A stretch of DNA of 12,446 bases from UBA2266 sp964406945 (GCA_964406945.1 CAYOTO010000073.1:1-12446); one strand, 5' to 3'; numbered from the stretch's first letter, positions 1 to 7,449 are shown. The notes: generated by a model not told the origin, from the letters alone. Made by a program: numbers and translations.

Positions 1-40
1 TCTAGAACTGTCATGCTGAGTGAAGCGAAGCATCTGGGTA
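1..40. repeat. Dispersed palindromic repeat, cluster 1 (left arm only)
   Basis: A left arm of the dispersed repeat starts at about position 9 and ends with the usual CATCTGGG. Its internal stem is ATGCT (13-17) and AGCAT (29-33) around an 11-nt loop. The preceding TCTAGAACTG resembles the CTCGAACTG found before other left arms. No loop with GACGTC and no right arm follows, so the element is degenerate or broken. The stretch 41-136 holds nothing else I can name. Confidence 0.75.
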
Positions 41-154
41 GCGAAGGAAAAACGTGGGCTGGATGACGAGTGAGGATACGATTAGGGTGACAGAACGGGT
101 GTTGAGGGCAAGGACATGTAAGTTGAGATCGGATGTTTGTTACAGGAGGTTTTA

Positions 155-1957
155 ATGTCTAATCGGGTTGATTTTTTTCAGGGTCAGAGGCGGGCGTTGG
201 CTCTGGCGGCGGGGCGGGTTGCGGTTTTTGTGGAGGGTCGGCTGTGCGGGCAGTTGGAGCCGGTTCGAATCGTTCGGGCCGGGCCGCCGGAATTCGGCTC
301 TGCAACCTTCAGGCATAACGGTGACGCATCGGTGCAAGTCGAGCAGATCGAGCGGCTGTTTCCCATGGGCTCGCGTGTGCGGGTCGAGGCCGTGTATGAG
401 TATCCATCTCCACATGGGGCAGCGGCGGGTTATCCGATATTCGTGGGCCGCATCGAGCGGATCGACACGCGGATAGATGCGACAGACGAGAGCGTCGAAA
501 TAACGGCCCGCGATTACTCGGCGGTGCTCGAAAGGATTACCGTTTTCGGCAGGCGAATCGAACAGGACGGCGAAGGCGTGTTTGTCAGCGGGCCGGCGAC
601 GGTGTTCAACAGAGACGGTCTGGCGGACGCGAGTGTTGAACCGGTGGCAAGCGGCGGCGGGACATATCGGGTTTTTTGCGCCGAGCCGGGCCGGGGGCGA
701 TCGTGGAAGTATGCCGAGGTTATCGAGTACCTTCTGAATGAGTACCTGCCGCGAGGTCGGATCGGCAGGCCGGGCATCGAGCGGCTGCGTGCGCTGACGG
801 ACGACCGCAGCGTGCGGGATCTGGATGTGAGCGGGATGAGTCTGTTGCGGGCGCTGGAGAAATGCTGCGAGCCGGTGGGAGTCAAATTCAGGTTCGTGCC
901 CAGGCAGTCCGAGAGCGGCCCGGCCGAGGCGATTGTCTTCTACAGGGACGCGGCGACGAGGACGGTCGAGTTGAACCTGCAGCGGCGCGGTCGGCGGCTG
1001 AGTGTTTCGCAAACTAACGTGGGCAAGCTCAGATCGCAGCGCCTGATGTGGCCGGTGACTAAGCGCTATATCGGCCGAGGCGGATTCAAGGTCTACGAAT
1101 CCACGTTCGAGCTGGTCGGCTGCTGGGATGCGGCGCTCGAGGATACGGATTATGAGAAGTATTCGCCGGCGACGAATCCGCAGTTTCATCAGGTGCGGAA
1201 CGTCTGGCGAAAGTGGGGGCTGAACGAATCCGGATACTACAGCCGCGATCCGTGCAACATCGCAGAGCCTTATGATTTTTCGCGGGTGTTCGAGGGCGAG
1301 CCTTACGTGCGGCGTCGGCGGCGGTTTCTGCCGTGTCTGAGTACGGACGAACTGGGAAAGAGTGTCGGGTACTATTTGGAGGTCTCGTACGACTCGGGAC
1401 AGAGCTGGTCGCAGTATCCGTACGCGTTCGACAATCTGCTCGATGAGTGCGCGATATGGCTCAGCAGCGAACAGATCGACTCGGATACGTGGGCGGCGGC
1501 GATTGCCGGGACGCTGCGGTTTCGCATGACGGCCTCGATCCAGAGCGACTCCAGGCTGACGTGCGTGGTAGCCGACGGTCCTGTTAAGTCGACCGCGCCC
1601 GTGGTGGATGAGATTATCGAGCTTTCCAGCCGGTTCGCGTACCGCAAGGTGAGTCCGATGAGCATACTCGCCGGTGAAGCTTCGGCCGGTTCGAACCAGG
1701 TAGATGACAGCGAGGCCATGCATGAATACGTGCGGACGATGGCCGAGACGCAGCGGCGAATCATAGAGACATTTGATGTGAGTACTTTGACTCTCGAAAT
1801 CGACTACGAGCCGGGCGACCGGGTGGTCTCAAGTGCGGACAGCCGCGACCTGTTTGCAACCGCAAGAGATAATCGCAGCGTGTGCTTCATTGAGCGTGCG
1901 GTGATCGATTTCGCAAAGCAATGCACGGAGTTGCGCGTGATTCGCAGACGCTGCTGA
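155..1957 (+). CDS. Phage tail/baseplate hub-like protein (putative)
   Basis: A 600-residue soluble protein with no signal peptide. The start at 155 is chosen over an in-frame TTG at 137 because AGGAGG (144-149) sits 5 nt before ATG 155 and would lie inside the longer reading. The N-terminal part is beta-rich, with a F-V-G-R-I stretch at residues 96-100 followed by an ARDYS element at 118-122. This pattern recalls the hub domain of tail protein D/gp27-like proteins. Residues about 224-245 (DVSGMSLLRAL then a CC pair) resemble the segment in such proteins that precedes the second beta domain. A late PGDRV (553-557) followed by a short beta stretch also fits. The middle region (about 330-480) is rich in Tyr and Arg and I do not recognise it. 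If the assignment is right, the protein would sit at the centre of a tail-like injection structure. The fold call rests on remembered pattern, not a search; a conserved planctomycete protein of unknown role is the alternative. Confidence 0.5.
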   Translation: MSNRVDFFQGQRRALALAAGRVAVFVEGRLCGQLEPVRIVRAGPPEFGSATFRHNGDASVQVEQIERLFPMGSRVRVEAVYEYPSPHGAAAGYPIFVGRIERIDTRIDATDESVEITARDYSAVLERITVFGRRIEQDGEGVFVSGPATVFNRDGLADASVEPVASGGGTYRVFCAEPGRGRSWKYAEVIEYLLNEYLPRGRIGRPGIERLRALTDDRSVRDLDVSGMSLLRALEKCCEPVGVKFRFVPRQSESGPAEAIVFYRDAATRTVELNLQRRGRRLSVSQTNVGKLRSQRLMWPVTKRYIGRGGFKVYESTFELVGCWDAALEDTDYEKYSPATNPQFHQVRNVWRKWGLNESGYYSRDPCNIAEPYDFSRVFEGEPYVRRRRRFLPCLSTDELGKSVGYYLEVSYDSGQSWSQYPYAFDNLLDECAIWLSSEQIDSDTWAAAIAGTLRFRMTASIQSDSRLTCVVADGPVKSTAPVVDEIIELSSRFAYRKVSPMSILAGEASAGSNQVDDSEAMHEYVRTMAETQRRIIETFDVSTLTLEIDYEPGDRVVSSADSRDLFATARDNRSVCFIERAVIDFAKQCTELRVIRRRC

Positions 1958-1992
1958 TTGCGCTTCGTTTAAGGTGACAAGAGCAGCGGTTG

Positions 1993-2553
1993 CAAAGGGA
2001 CGCTCGGGTTGTCATCCTGAGCGAAGCGAAGGATCTGGGCGGCGAATGAGAAGTCGGATTCGATTGCGAACACGACGTCTCATGCGAGGCCCAGATCCTT
2101 CACGGCGCTCCGCTCGTTCAGGATGACAAGGGTATTGGCGTTTCGTTCAGGATGACAAGCATGTCGTGAATTCAGGGCGACAGGTGGATGCGAAGGAACC
2201 CTCGAACTGTCATCCTGAGCGAAACGAAGCATCCGGGCTCCGAAGGAAGAATAAAGATGCATTGCGAACATGACGTCTTGTGCGAGGCCCAGATCCTTCA
2301 CGGCGCTGCGTTTGTTCAGGATGACAAGGGTATTGGCGTTTCGTTCAGGATGACAAGCATGTCGTGAATTCAGGGTGACAGGTGGATGCGAAGGAACCCT
2401 CGAACTGTCATGCTGAGTGAAACGAAGCATCCGGGCTCCGAAGGAAGAATAAAGATGCATTGCGAACACGACGTCTTGTGCGAGGGCCGGATCCTTCACG
2501 GCGCTTCGCTTGTTCAGGATGACAGGGGGGCGAGGCCCGTTCAGGATCACAAG
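1993..2553. repeat. Dispersed palindromic repeat, cluster 2: three complete units in a 198-bp tandem array
   Basis: Three complete units lie at about 2010-2130, 2208-2328 and 2406-2526. The spacing is exactly 198 bp (compare the left arms, CACGGCGCT at 2101/2299/2497, and GTCGTGAATT at 2163/2361). Each has a left arm, a loop with GACGTC and an inverted right arm ending in CAGGATGACA. Units two and three are nearly identical; the first differs in its left half. Between units sit half-arms (GTTCAGGATGACA) and a linker with GTCGTGAATTCAGGG. A last half-arm ends near 2553. The period is a multiple of 3, so long spurious reading frames run through it on both strands; I do not call them genes. The block fills the gap between the hub-like and coiled-coil genes. 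Confidence 0.92.
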
Positions 2554-2613
2554 CGTGGTGGCAATTGCAATTGTGTTTCGGTCTCTGGTTCATGGTCGAA
2601 GGAGGTGTTGAGT

Positions 2614-2895
2614 ATGGCGGAGAACAAGAACGGCGGCTGGCGGATTGACAGGCGTCTCGGGATATCGACGGTGGTGCAGTTGGTGCTGCTGGCGGGCTTG
2701 ATAATCGGAAGCTGGGTGAACCTGCAACGGCAGTTGGCGCTTTTGCAGCGGGACGTGGCGGAGCTGGTCGAAACCTGCAAAGGCTCCGACGAGCAGATCG
2801 AAGACGTCAAAAACAGATACATGTCACACGAGTACAGAATCCGGGTTATAGAGCAGAAGGTGAGTGATTCAGACAAGCACCGATTCTCCAAATAA
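2614..2895 (+). CDS. Small single-TM coiled-coil membrane protein, phage lysis-region-like
   Basis: A 93-residue protein. The start is fixed by a near-perfect Shine-Dalgarno AAGGAGGT (2599-2606) 7 nt before ATG 2614; a longer in-frame reading upstream would consist only of translated repeat. Residues 1-16 are polar and basic (WRIDRRLG). Residues about 18-36 form one hydrophobic segment. Residues 37-88 are heptad-like and charged, consistent with a coiled coil projecting from the membrane. Small proteins with a WR(L/I)D-R motif, one TM and a coiled coil occur next to tail and lysis genes in prophages, where holin-associated or spanin-like roles are proposed. A specific function cannot be assigned here. 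The hub-like gene upstream and the lipoprotein at 5088 fit that reading. There is one TM only, so a classical multi-TM holin is unlikely. Confidence 0.75.
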   Translation: MAENKNGGWRIDRRLGISTVVQLVLLAGLIIGSWVNLQRQLALLQRDVAELVETCKGSDEQIEDVKNRYMSHEYRIRVIEQKVSDSDKHRFSK

Positions 2896-3025
2896 ATCCC
2901 AAAAGGTAATTGACTAATGCGAAGCTTATGTTGGCTCAATGTGAGTTCGCGAATACCTTGTTCATCTGCAATCCCAGTAAGTTGCTTATATTAATCAGAC
3001 ATAAGAAAGAGATAGGAAAATCTGA

Positions 3026-3919
3026 ATGGCTAATAACCTGTACAGGTTTGTAAAAAACCAACTGTGCCACAATGATGAATGGCATGTTGGCGACACAATC
3101 AAGGACCTTATTTCAAATTCGGTTAGAGCTTTGCCTAAAAGGACCGTCTCACAACATGAGACGCGGTACCCCAGAACTCCTGAGGGCATGAGAGCGTTCT
3201 TAATGAAGTTCTTTTCAAGACATTATCTGCAGTTACAAACCTGCCTAATGGAGTTCTTATGTTCAGATGAGTTTGTTTTCCGACTTATTAGCAATCGCCG
3301 TCTTAGAATACTTGACGTAGGTGCCGGTCCAGCCGTTCTGGGATTAGCCGTCGCAGATATGGTGAAAACTATAATGGACGCACTACGCGAATTGAAGACT
3401 CCGCGAGTTATTCAACCTGTTCGGATAGATTACATTCTTAACGATACGGAGCGTATTTGCATCCTAACCGGTAAGCACCTTCTCAAACGATATCTAAGCT
3501 ACCCGGACGTTGCCAGAAGTCTGAGCGATAGTGTTGTAATCGATGTTGCCAAAGAATTTCCAGCCAATGTACCAAGGTTGAGTCGCATAGGCATGCACTT
3601 TGGCGGCTATGACTTGATTAGCTTTTCCTATGTAGTTGGCGTGCTGAATGAAACTGTAGGGTTTGAATCGTTAATTAAAGGCATGAAGGAAATTGGGACC
3701 AGTACGACTCCAGGGGGCCGCGTGCTAATTCTTCAAGATAAGTTCCAGTCAACACTTATGTCAAAACTCGCCCAGAGGCTATACGTTGGTTCCCGAACAG
3801 GCGAGTGCCAACAGGAACTATTTTCAAAAGACAGCGATCGCGAGCGACAAACTTATTCCTTCCGCTACTGCCTCTATACGCCAGTTCACATGCCCAGAGC
3901 TGTCCTGAATATTGCTTAG
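3026..3919 (+). CDS. SAM-dependent methyltransferase-like protein
   Basis: A 297-residue protein with a Rossmann-type methyltransferase core. Motif I is ILDVGAGPA at residues 95-103. An acidic position that could end strand 2 is D140. A motif IV-like stretch, YDLISFSYVVGVLN, is at 195-208, and PGGRVLILQD at 229-238 fits strand 5. The D-L-x-x-x-S-Y-V element recalls the Rsm22-like methyltransferase family, but the zinc-binding cysteines expected of some members are not obvious. Residues 1-90 are an unrecognised N-terminal domain. Base composition differs from neighbours: 25 of 60 and 31 of 60 G+C in two sampled lines (3061-3120, 3301-3360) against 40 of 60 in the GNAT gene (8221-8280), which suggests transfer. 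The ribosome site is weak (AGG at 3014-3016). The stop codon directly abuts the stop of the convergent gene. The substrate is unknown. Confidence 0.7.
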   Translation: MANNLYRFVKNQLCHNDEWHVGDTIKDLISNSVRALPKRTVSQHETRYPRTPEGMRAFLMKFFSRHYLQLQTCLMEFLCSDEFVFRLISNRRLRILDVGAGPAVLGLAVADMVKTIMDALRELKTPRVIQPVRIDYILNDTERICILTGKHLLKRYLSYPDVARSLSDSVVIDVAKEFPANVPRLSRIGMHFGGYDLISFSYVVGVLNETVGFESLIKGMKEIGTSTTPGGRVLILQDKFQSTLMSKLAQRLYVGSRTGECQQELFSKDSDRERQTYSFRYCLYTPVHMPRAVLNIA

Positions 3920-5014
3920 TTACCAGATGAGGCAATTGCATTTGTCGCATGCTGCACGGGTTTCGAGAGCGGCCCAGATTTCAGGGGTTTCGCGGCATAG
4001 GCCGATCGAGACTTTTCTGTCGCGGCTTCGGATCAGGTCGATTAGAAAACGATAGAAGGTGATTCGCTCTTTCGGATGGTAACGGAGTTTTCCGTCTAAA
4101 GCCTTTTGTGTGAGTTGTCGCGCCGGCAGCGGTTCTGCTTTTGAGCGATAGATGCCGGAGGCGAGCTTGGTGTGTCCCGGGACCAGGCGCAGCATGCCGA
4201 GTGTTATGTTTTCAGGCGAGATTTTGCCGAATATGCGGTCAATGAGTGCAGTGTATTCGTCGGGCCAGTTGGGCGTGAGGATGCCGGGGTCGATGCGAAT
4301 GCGGATTCGGTAGCCGTGCTGCTGACAACGTCTTGCGGCAATCAGGCGCTCCTGCAAATCGGCGGTGCCTGGTTCATATCGGCTCACGGCCTCATCGCTG
4401 TTAAGGCTCCAGGAGACAACGATCCGGCTGTTGGGCTCTGCTTTAAGCAGATTGTCGACGTTACTGCTCTTGGTCAGGAGCATCAGGTGACCTGCGGACA
4501 GGCCGGCGAAAAACTCAACGAGCTCGGGCGTGAGATTGGTGATGTGATCGAGGGCGAGACTGTCTAGCATCTCGCCCATATTGAAAGTGGTGTGCGGCCC
4601 GCCGGCGGCAAGGGTACGGCGGATCTGTTTGTACATGGTGTCATAGTTTATGTTAAGCTTGATGAACGGGGCGTACTTGCGATATATGAATGCGAGATAG
4701 CAATAGGTGCAGTAATAGGGACATCCGTTGGAGGCGGGGACGAGCTTGTAATAGGCCCGACAGCAGATGCCCGGGCCGGGGCTGCCGTCGAACGCATGCA
4801 CGAAGGAGGTAGTGTTCCCTATCATCAGCGTGCGCTTGCCTTCAAGAACCGCCGACGCGCTCGAGACATCGGGACGGGCCGGTGCGCGCTGGCGGTCGAC
4901 AATTTTCAGTTCTGCAGATGGAAACAGAGAACTTATGCGCAGGGCTTCTGGATCGTTCGCCAGCCGCCGCCACAGCAGAATCGTTCTCGGTTTGAATTTT
5001 AGGGCGGTATCCAT
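3920..5014 (-). CDS. Radical SAM protein, spore photoproduct lyase-like (SplB/COG1533 family)
   Basis: A 364-residue protein with the radical-SAM cluster motif CPYYCTYC: C98, C102 and C105 (CX3CX2C) would bind the 4Fe-4S cluster that cleaves SAM. Downstream landmarks match the spore photoproduct lyase-like family: GEMLDSLALDHIT (148-159), LLTKSSNVDNLL (179-190), VSWSLNSDE (200-208), EPGTADLQERLIAARR (214-229) and CRETPEIW (340-347). In Bacillus lyase a cysteine in the equivalent of the GEMLD segment returns the hydrogen atom. My alignment puts E148 there, so this is probably not a classical spore photoproduct repair enzyme. The C-terminus carries an extra cysteine group, CDKCNC (C356, C359, C361). 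The start has GGAG 7 nt upstream and its own promoter. It lies divergent to the lipoprotein gene (73 bp) and convergent with the methyltransferase-like gene (0 bp). A DNA repair or nucleic-acid modification role is inference. Confidence 0.85.
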   Translation of the reverse strand: MDTALKFKPRTILLWRRLANDPEALRISSLFPSAELKIVDRQRAPARPDVSSASAVLEGKRTLMIGNTTSFVHAFDGSPGPGICCRAYYKLVPASNGCPYYCTYCYLAFIYRKYAPFIKLNINYDTMYKQIRRTLAAGGPHTTFNMGEMLDSLALDHITNLTPELVEFFAGLSAGHLMLLTKSSNVDNLLKAEPNSRIVVSWSLNSDEAVSRYEPGTADLQERLIAARRCQQHGYRIRIRIDPGILTPNWPDEYTALIDRIFGKISPENITLGMLRLVPGHTKLASGIYRSKAEPLPARQLTQKALDGKLRYHPKERITFYRFLIDLIRSRDRKVSIGLCRETPEIWAALETRAACDKCNCLIW

Positions 5015-5040
5015 CGTTTGCTCCGCGTAGATCGGGTGTC

Positions 5041-5069
5041 AGTTTATTTCGACATTTATCAGATTTCAA
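5041..5069 (-). promoter_or_regulatory. Putative sigma70-type promoter for the radical SAM gene
   Basis: On the minus strand, -35 TTGAAA (5064-5069) and -10 TAAACT (5041-5046) are separated by exactly 17 bp, matching consensus at 5/6 and 4/6. The predicted start near 5034 gives a leader of about 20 nt that includes the GGAG before ATG 5014. The element lies in the 73-bp divergent gap shared with the lipoprotein gene. I did not find a convincing promoter for the other direction. Confidence 0.5.
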
Positions 5070-5087
5070 GTGAAAAGGAGGAATGTC

Positions 5088-5669
5088 ATGAAGAAGTGGA
5101 TTTGGGTTTCGGTGCTTGCATTTGTGTTTGTTTGCGGGTGTGATTCGCTGCGGTTCGTGCCGGGCGAGCGTATGAAGCAGAATGCATGGCTGCACAATCG
5201 GACCGCATCGGCGGCGGCCGTGGCGGCCCGCGACGAGAGTGCTTCGCAACAGCTTCAGGAGCTGACGGCGCTCAGCGAGCTGCAGAGTCGGGCGTTCGTG
5301 GCCGATTACGGCATGCCCGACCAGATGCCGCCGGCCGAGAGTATGGAACAGGTTCTCTCGCCCGCGAGTCGTCAGTTGGCCGAGCTGGCGGCGGTCGATG
5401 CGACGGCACGTCCGGATGCGTTCGATGTGGCCGATTCCGTTATGGAGGTGGGCATCGCGGTTGCGGCATTGTTCGGCGGGGCCTACGGCGTTCGGATTGC
5501 GAAGTTCCTGAAAGATGCCCGGGCAAAATCGCAGGCGCTCAAGGAGATTGTCGCAGGCAACGAGCTTTTCAAGAATCAGAACGCCGCCGCGGTCGAGGCC
5601 TTCAAAGCCGCCCACCAGGGCCAGTCACAGGCCACGCGGCAGATCGTAACGGCGACGAAGGGGACGTAG
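5088..5669 (+). CDS. Predicted lipoprotein, phage-region-like
   Basis: A 193-residue protein. ATG 5088 is chosen because AAGGAGG (5075-5081) lies 6 nt upstream; the in-frame GTG at 5070 precedes that site. Residues 1-17 are a short lipoprotein signal (KK then a hydrophobic core) ending VCGC, so C18 should be lipidated and become residue 1. Asp follows the cysteine, which in E. coli would favour inner-membrane retention. Residues about 40-110 are Ala/Glu/Gln-rich and helical. A second hydrophobic stretch at about 122-137 (VGIAVAALFGGAYGV) could be membrane-associated. The end is helical and charged (KAAHQGQSQATRQIV). I do not know the family. Lipoproteins of this size beside tail and lysis genes can act in envelope disruption, but that is inference from context. 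The gene is followed after about 80 bp by repeat cluster 3. Confidence 0.8.
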   Translation: MKKWIWVSVLAFVFVCGCDSLRFVPGERMKQNAWLHNRTASAAAVAARDESASQQLQELTALSELQSRAFVADYGMPDQMPPAESMEQVLSPASRQLAELAAVDATARPDAFDVADSVMEVGIAVAALFGGAYGVRIAKFLKDARAKSQALKEIVAGNELFKNQNAAAVEAFKAAHQGQSQATRQIVTATKGT

Positions 5670-5750
5670 GTCCGTGGGACGATGGGCGAGGGATGAGCTA
5701 CGAGGAATGATGGACGAGCGATAACAGGCGGAAGCGACGGGACACCCAAA

Positions 5751-5990
5751 TTGTCATGCTGAGCGCACCCTGCCCGCATTGTCATCCTGAGCGCAGCGAA
5801 GCATGCCCCATATTGTCATCCTGAGCGCAGCGAAGGATCCGGGCTGCGAAGGAGAACGCGGATTCGATTGCGAACGCGACGTCTCATTCGAAGGCCGGAT
5901 CCTTCACTTCGCTGCGCTCCGTTCAGGATGACAGGGGTAGTGTGGCTCTGTTCAGGATGACAGGGGTATTGGCGCTCGTTCAGGATGACA
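5751..5990. repeat. Dispersed palindromic repeat, cluster 3
   Basis: Two left half- or single arms come first (5752 onward, with the GCGCACCCTGCCCGC variant, then about 5779 with GAAGCATGCCCC). One complete unit follows at 5814-5934, with GACGTC in the loop. Two more right half-arms follow, each GTTCAGGATGACA, ending at 5990. The single arm at 5779 has an unmatched stem (ATCCT with AGCAT); the complete unit has a matched one (ATCCT with AGGAT). The cluster lies 3' of the lipoprotein gene and could fold as a terminator in RNA. The remainder of 5670-6086 has only two weak inverted repeats: TCGACA/TGTCGA at 6008-6026 and TTCCG/CGGAA at 6048-6063. Confidence 0.92.
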
Positions 5991-6086
5991 ATTCGCGCGG
6001 GCTTCGCTCGACACGACAGATGTCGACACACATTTTCGCCACATAATTTCCGTACACCCGGAACGTATTATTGAAGGAAATTACTG

Positions 6087-6115
6087 ATGACTTTTGCCGG
6101 TGAATATGGTATAAT
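6087..6115 (+). promoter_or_regulatory. Extended -10 promoter for the two membrane-protein genes
   Basis: A perfect -10 TATAAT (6110-6115) is preceded by TGG (6107-6109), the extended -10 TGn element. A weak -35 ATGACT (6087-6092, 4/6) lies 17 bp upstream. Transcription should begin near 6122, just before the ribosome site AAGGAG (6126-6131). The 5-bp inverted repeat TTCCG-CGGAA at 6048-6063 lies upstream and could bind a regulator, but that is weak evidence. Confidence 0.7.
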
Positions 6116-6136
6116 GCCGCGCGCCAAGGAGAATGA

Positions 6137-6583
6137 ATGGCTGATCAGGATACGAGAGTTCGACGATTTATGAAGCGGCATAACATGCGGTTCGCACTGC
6201 CGGGTGCGATTGCTCTTTTCATAGTCGCGGTAATTCACGATCTGCTGCCGCCGTTCGTTCGTTTTTTCGCGTACGCATCGGTGCTTGTGACGCTGATGCT
6301 CGGCCTGGCTACCGGTCAGTTCCGCAAGATGGGGCTCGAAGCCCGCAAGGCCAAAGCCGCTAATGACACAAAGCATACGCTGAACAATCGGCAGTTGTAC
6401 GTGGTGCTGTTCGGAATCGCGCCGGTTACGACGCTTGCGGCGTTGAGCTGTCGGTCGGACCGGTCGTATTGCAAGATCGCCTTTCTTGCGGTTCTCGCCG
6501 GCGGGCTTATCGCAATCTACGTACTTCGCGACAGGGGGGGCGATTCGGAGGATGCATCACCAGCCGATGCCGAAACAGAATGA
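6137..6583 (+). CDS. Small polytopic membrane protein, unknown function
   Basis: A 148-residue protein with AAGGAG (6126-6131) 5 nt before the ATG. It has a basic N-terminus (residues 1-18), then four likely membrane segments at about 19-37, 41-60, 87-105 and 112-130. A basic loop lies at 61-86 and the C-terminal tail is acidic (131-148). By the positive-inside rule the N-terminus and the 61-86 loop are cytoplasmic. The cysteines C105 and C112 flank the last loop. I recognise no family. It is the first gene of a two-gene operon: its TGA overlaps the ATG of the next gene by 4 bp, so the two products are probably made together and may interact. Confidence 0.75.
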   Translation: MADQDTRVRRFMKRHNMRFALPGAIALFIVAVIHDLLPPFVRFFAYASVLVTLMLGLATGQFRKMGLEARKAKAANDTKHTLNNRQLYVVLFGIAPVTTLAALSCRSDRSYCKIAFLAVLAGGLIAIYVLRDRGGDSEDASPADAETE

Positions 6584-6897
6584 ATCCTGTAAAGAAAGCT
6601 GACAGACTCGGCTGGGGCGCTCTTGTTGTCGCGTTGGTCGCGGCCTTGCCTGCGTGCCAGCCGCTGATGACGGCGATTGCAATGTCGCCCTTCGGATGGC
6701 CGTTCGGCTTTATGCTGCGACTGCCGGCGGCTGTGGTCATGCTCGCCGGTGTTGCTGAGATACTGGCTCTGGCAGTGGCGATCAAAACCAGAAGAAGCAC
6801 ACCGGCCAAAGCCGCACTGGCGACATCGCTGGTATTCACCGCCGTATTCGCACTGGGAGAGCTGTTCCTAATCGCCGCCGCATTCGCAAGCAGATGA
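6580..6897 (+). CDS. Small membrane protein, unknown function, translationally coupled
   Basis: A 105-residue protein. The ATG at 6580 shares the sequence ATGA with the stop of the upstream gene, the usual sign of translational coupling, and no separate strong ribosome site is seen. A longer in-frame reading from 6469 would lie inside the upstream gene and is rejected. After a short basic N-terminus there are three likely membrane segments at about 11-30, 46-68 and 78-103. The first ends in PACQP, but A-L-P-A-C is a poor lipobox and a TM segment is the simpler reading. No family is recognised. It is followed 38 bp later by repeat cluster 4, which separates it from the convergent nuclease gene. 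Confidence 0.7.
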   Translation: MNPVKKADRLGWGALVVALVAALPACQPLMTAIAMSPFGWPFGFMLRLPAAVVMLAGVAEILALAVAIKTRRSTPAKAALATSLVFTAVFALGELFLIAAAFASR

Positions 6898-6935
6898 ACC
6901 CGCCCATCATGTAATCCGCGGTGCCGCTTGGAAAC

Positions 6936-7114
6936 TGTCATCCTGAGCGCAGCGAAGGATCTGGGTGGCGAAGGAGAACGCGGCTTCGACTGCGAACATG
7001 ACGTCTCATGCGAGGCCCAGATCCTTCACTTCGCTGCGCTCCGTTCAGGATGACAGGGGTATCGGCGCTCCGTTCAGGATGACAGGGGTATTGGCGCTCG
7101 TTCAGGATGACAGG
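6936..7114. repeat. Dispersed palindromic repeat, cluster 4, between convergent genes
   Basis: One complete unit at 6936-7056 has a matched left-arm stem (ATCCT/AGGAT) and GACGTC at 7000-7005. Two right half-arms follow at 28-29 nt spacing, ending at 7114 and separated by GGGTATYGGCGCTC. The left and right arms can pair to form a very long hairpin. The cluster sits between the ends of a plus-strand and a minus-strand gene, so it could end transcription from both sides. Confidence 0.92.
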
Positions 7115-7149
7115 CGTAGTGTGGCTTGGTTCGGTATAAAAAAATCGGT

Positions 7150-7449
7150 TCAATCATACCAGTCGGCAGCGAGATCGTGCCAGTCGGGGTTTGTGTGGGC
7201 GATAAGGGCGAGCTTCTTCTTGCGAGTCCAGCCTTTAATCACTTTCTCGCGGGCGATGGCGGCACCAACATCACGGAAGGATTCGAAATAAAGCAGCTTA
7301 TCAATCTTGTATCTTGCGGTGAAGCCGGGGACCGTCCTGGTCTTGTGCTGATGAACGCGATTGATGAGATTGTTAGTGACTCCAACGTAAAGCGTGCCGG
7401 ATCTGTTGGTCATTATGTAGACGAAGTAGTTGTGCTCCTGCTTGCTCAT
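7150..7449 (-). CDS. GIY-YIG nuclease domain protein (COG2827-like)
   Basis: A 99-residue protein made of a single GIY-YIG domain. The GIY equivalent is VYI at residues 10-12 and the YIG equivalent is YVG at 21-23. R31, in NRVHQH, is the conserved arginine. E68, in REKVIKGW, is the metal-binding glutamate. NPDW near residue 87 completes the family pattern. Such domains cut DNA at a single active site. Stand-alone members of this short family are common, but their job is unknown. ATG 7449 is preferred over an in-frame ATG at 7488 because homologues start just before the Y-F-V-Y-I strand and because the predicted promoter ends exactly there. Neither start has a ribosome site. The gene lies between repeat clusters 4 and 5, about 35 bp and 70 bp away, which suggests a functional or mobile link with the repeats; this is inference. 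Confidence 0.88.
   Translation of the reverse strand: MSKQEHNYFVYIMTNRSGTLYVGVTNNLINRVHQHKTRTVPGFTARYKIDKLLYFESFRDVGAAIAREKVIKGWTRKKKLALIAHTNPDWHDLAADWYD

Noticed and set aside
152..1723. 523-codon reading frame antisense to the hub-like gene
   Set aside because: It is a shadow typical of high-GC DNA, rich in Arg, His and Pro, with no start signal and no recognisable domain, while the plus-strand gene has a good start and coherent protein.
2080..2550. Long reading frames within repeat clusters 2, 3, 4 and 5 (for example 2080-2550 minus, 5816-6031 minus, 6938-7153 minus, 7466-7894 minus, 7478-7903 plus)
   Set aside because: They are translations of the repeat arms, giving phrases such as CHPERS and QDDR, have no ribosome sites, and stay open only because the tandem periods (198 and 174 bp) are multiples of 3.
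2958..2992. Promoter for the methyltransferase-like gene (TTGTTC and TATATT)
   Set aside because: The spacing is about 23 bp, too long for a sigma70 promoter, and no better pair was found, though the region is AT-rich.
6640..6665. PACQ in the 105-residue membrane protein as a lipobox
   Set aside because: The residues before the cysteine fit poorly, and the hydrophobic stretch is better read as a TM segment in a multi-TM protein.
7045..7114. Short repeats at 28-29 nt spacing resembling a CRISPR array
   Set aside because: Only about 14 nt are conserved, the intervening parts are themselves related (GGTATYGGCGCTC), there are too few units, and no cas gene is present. They are half-arms of the dispersed repeat.
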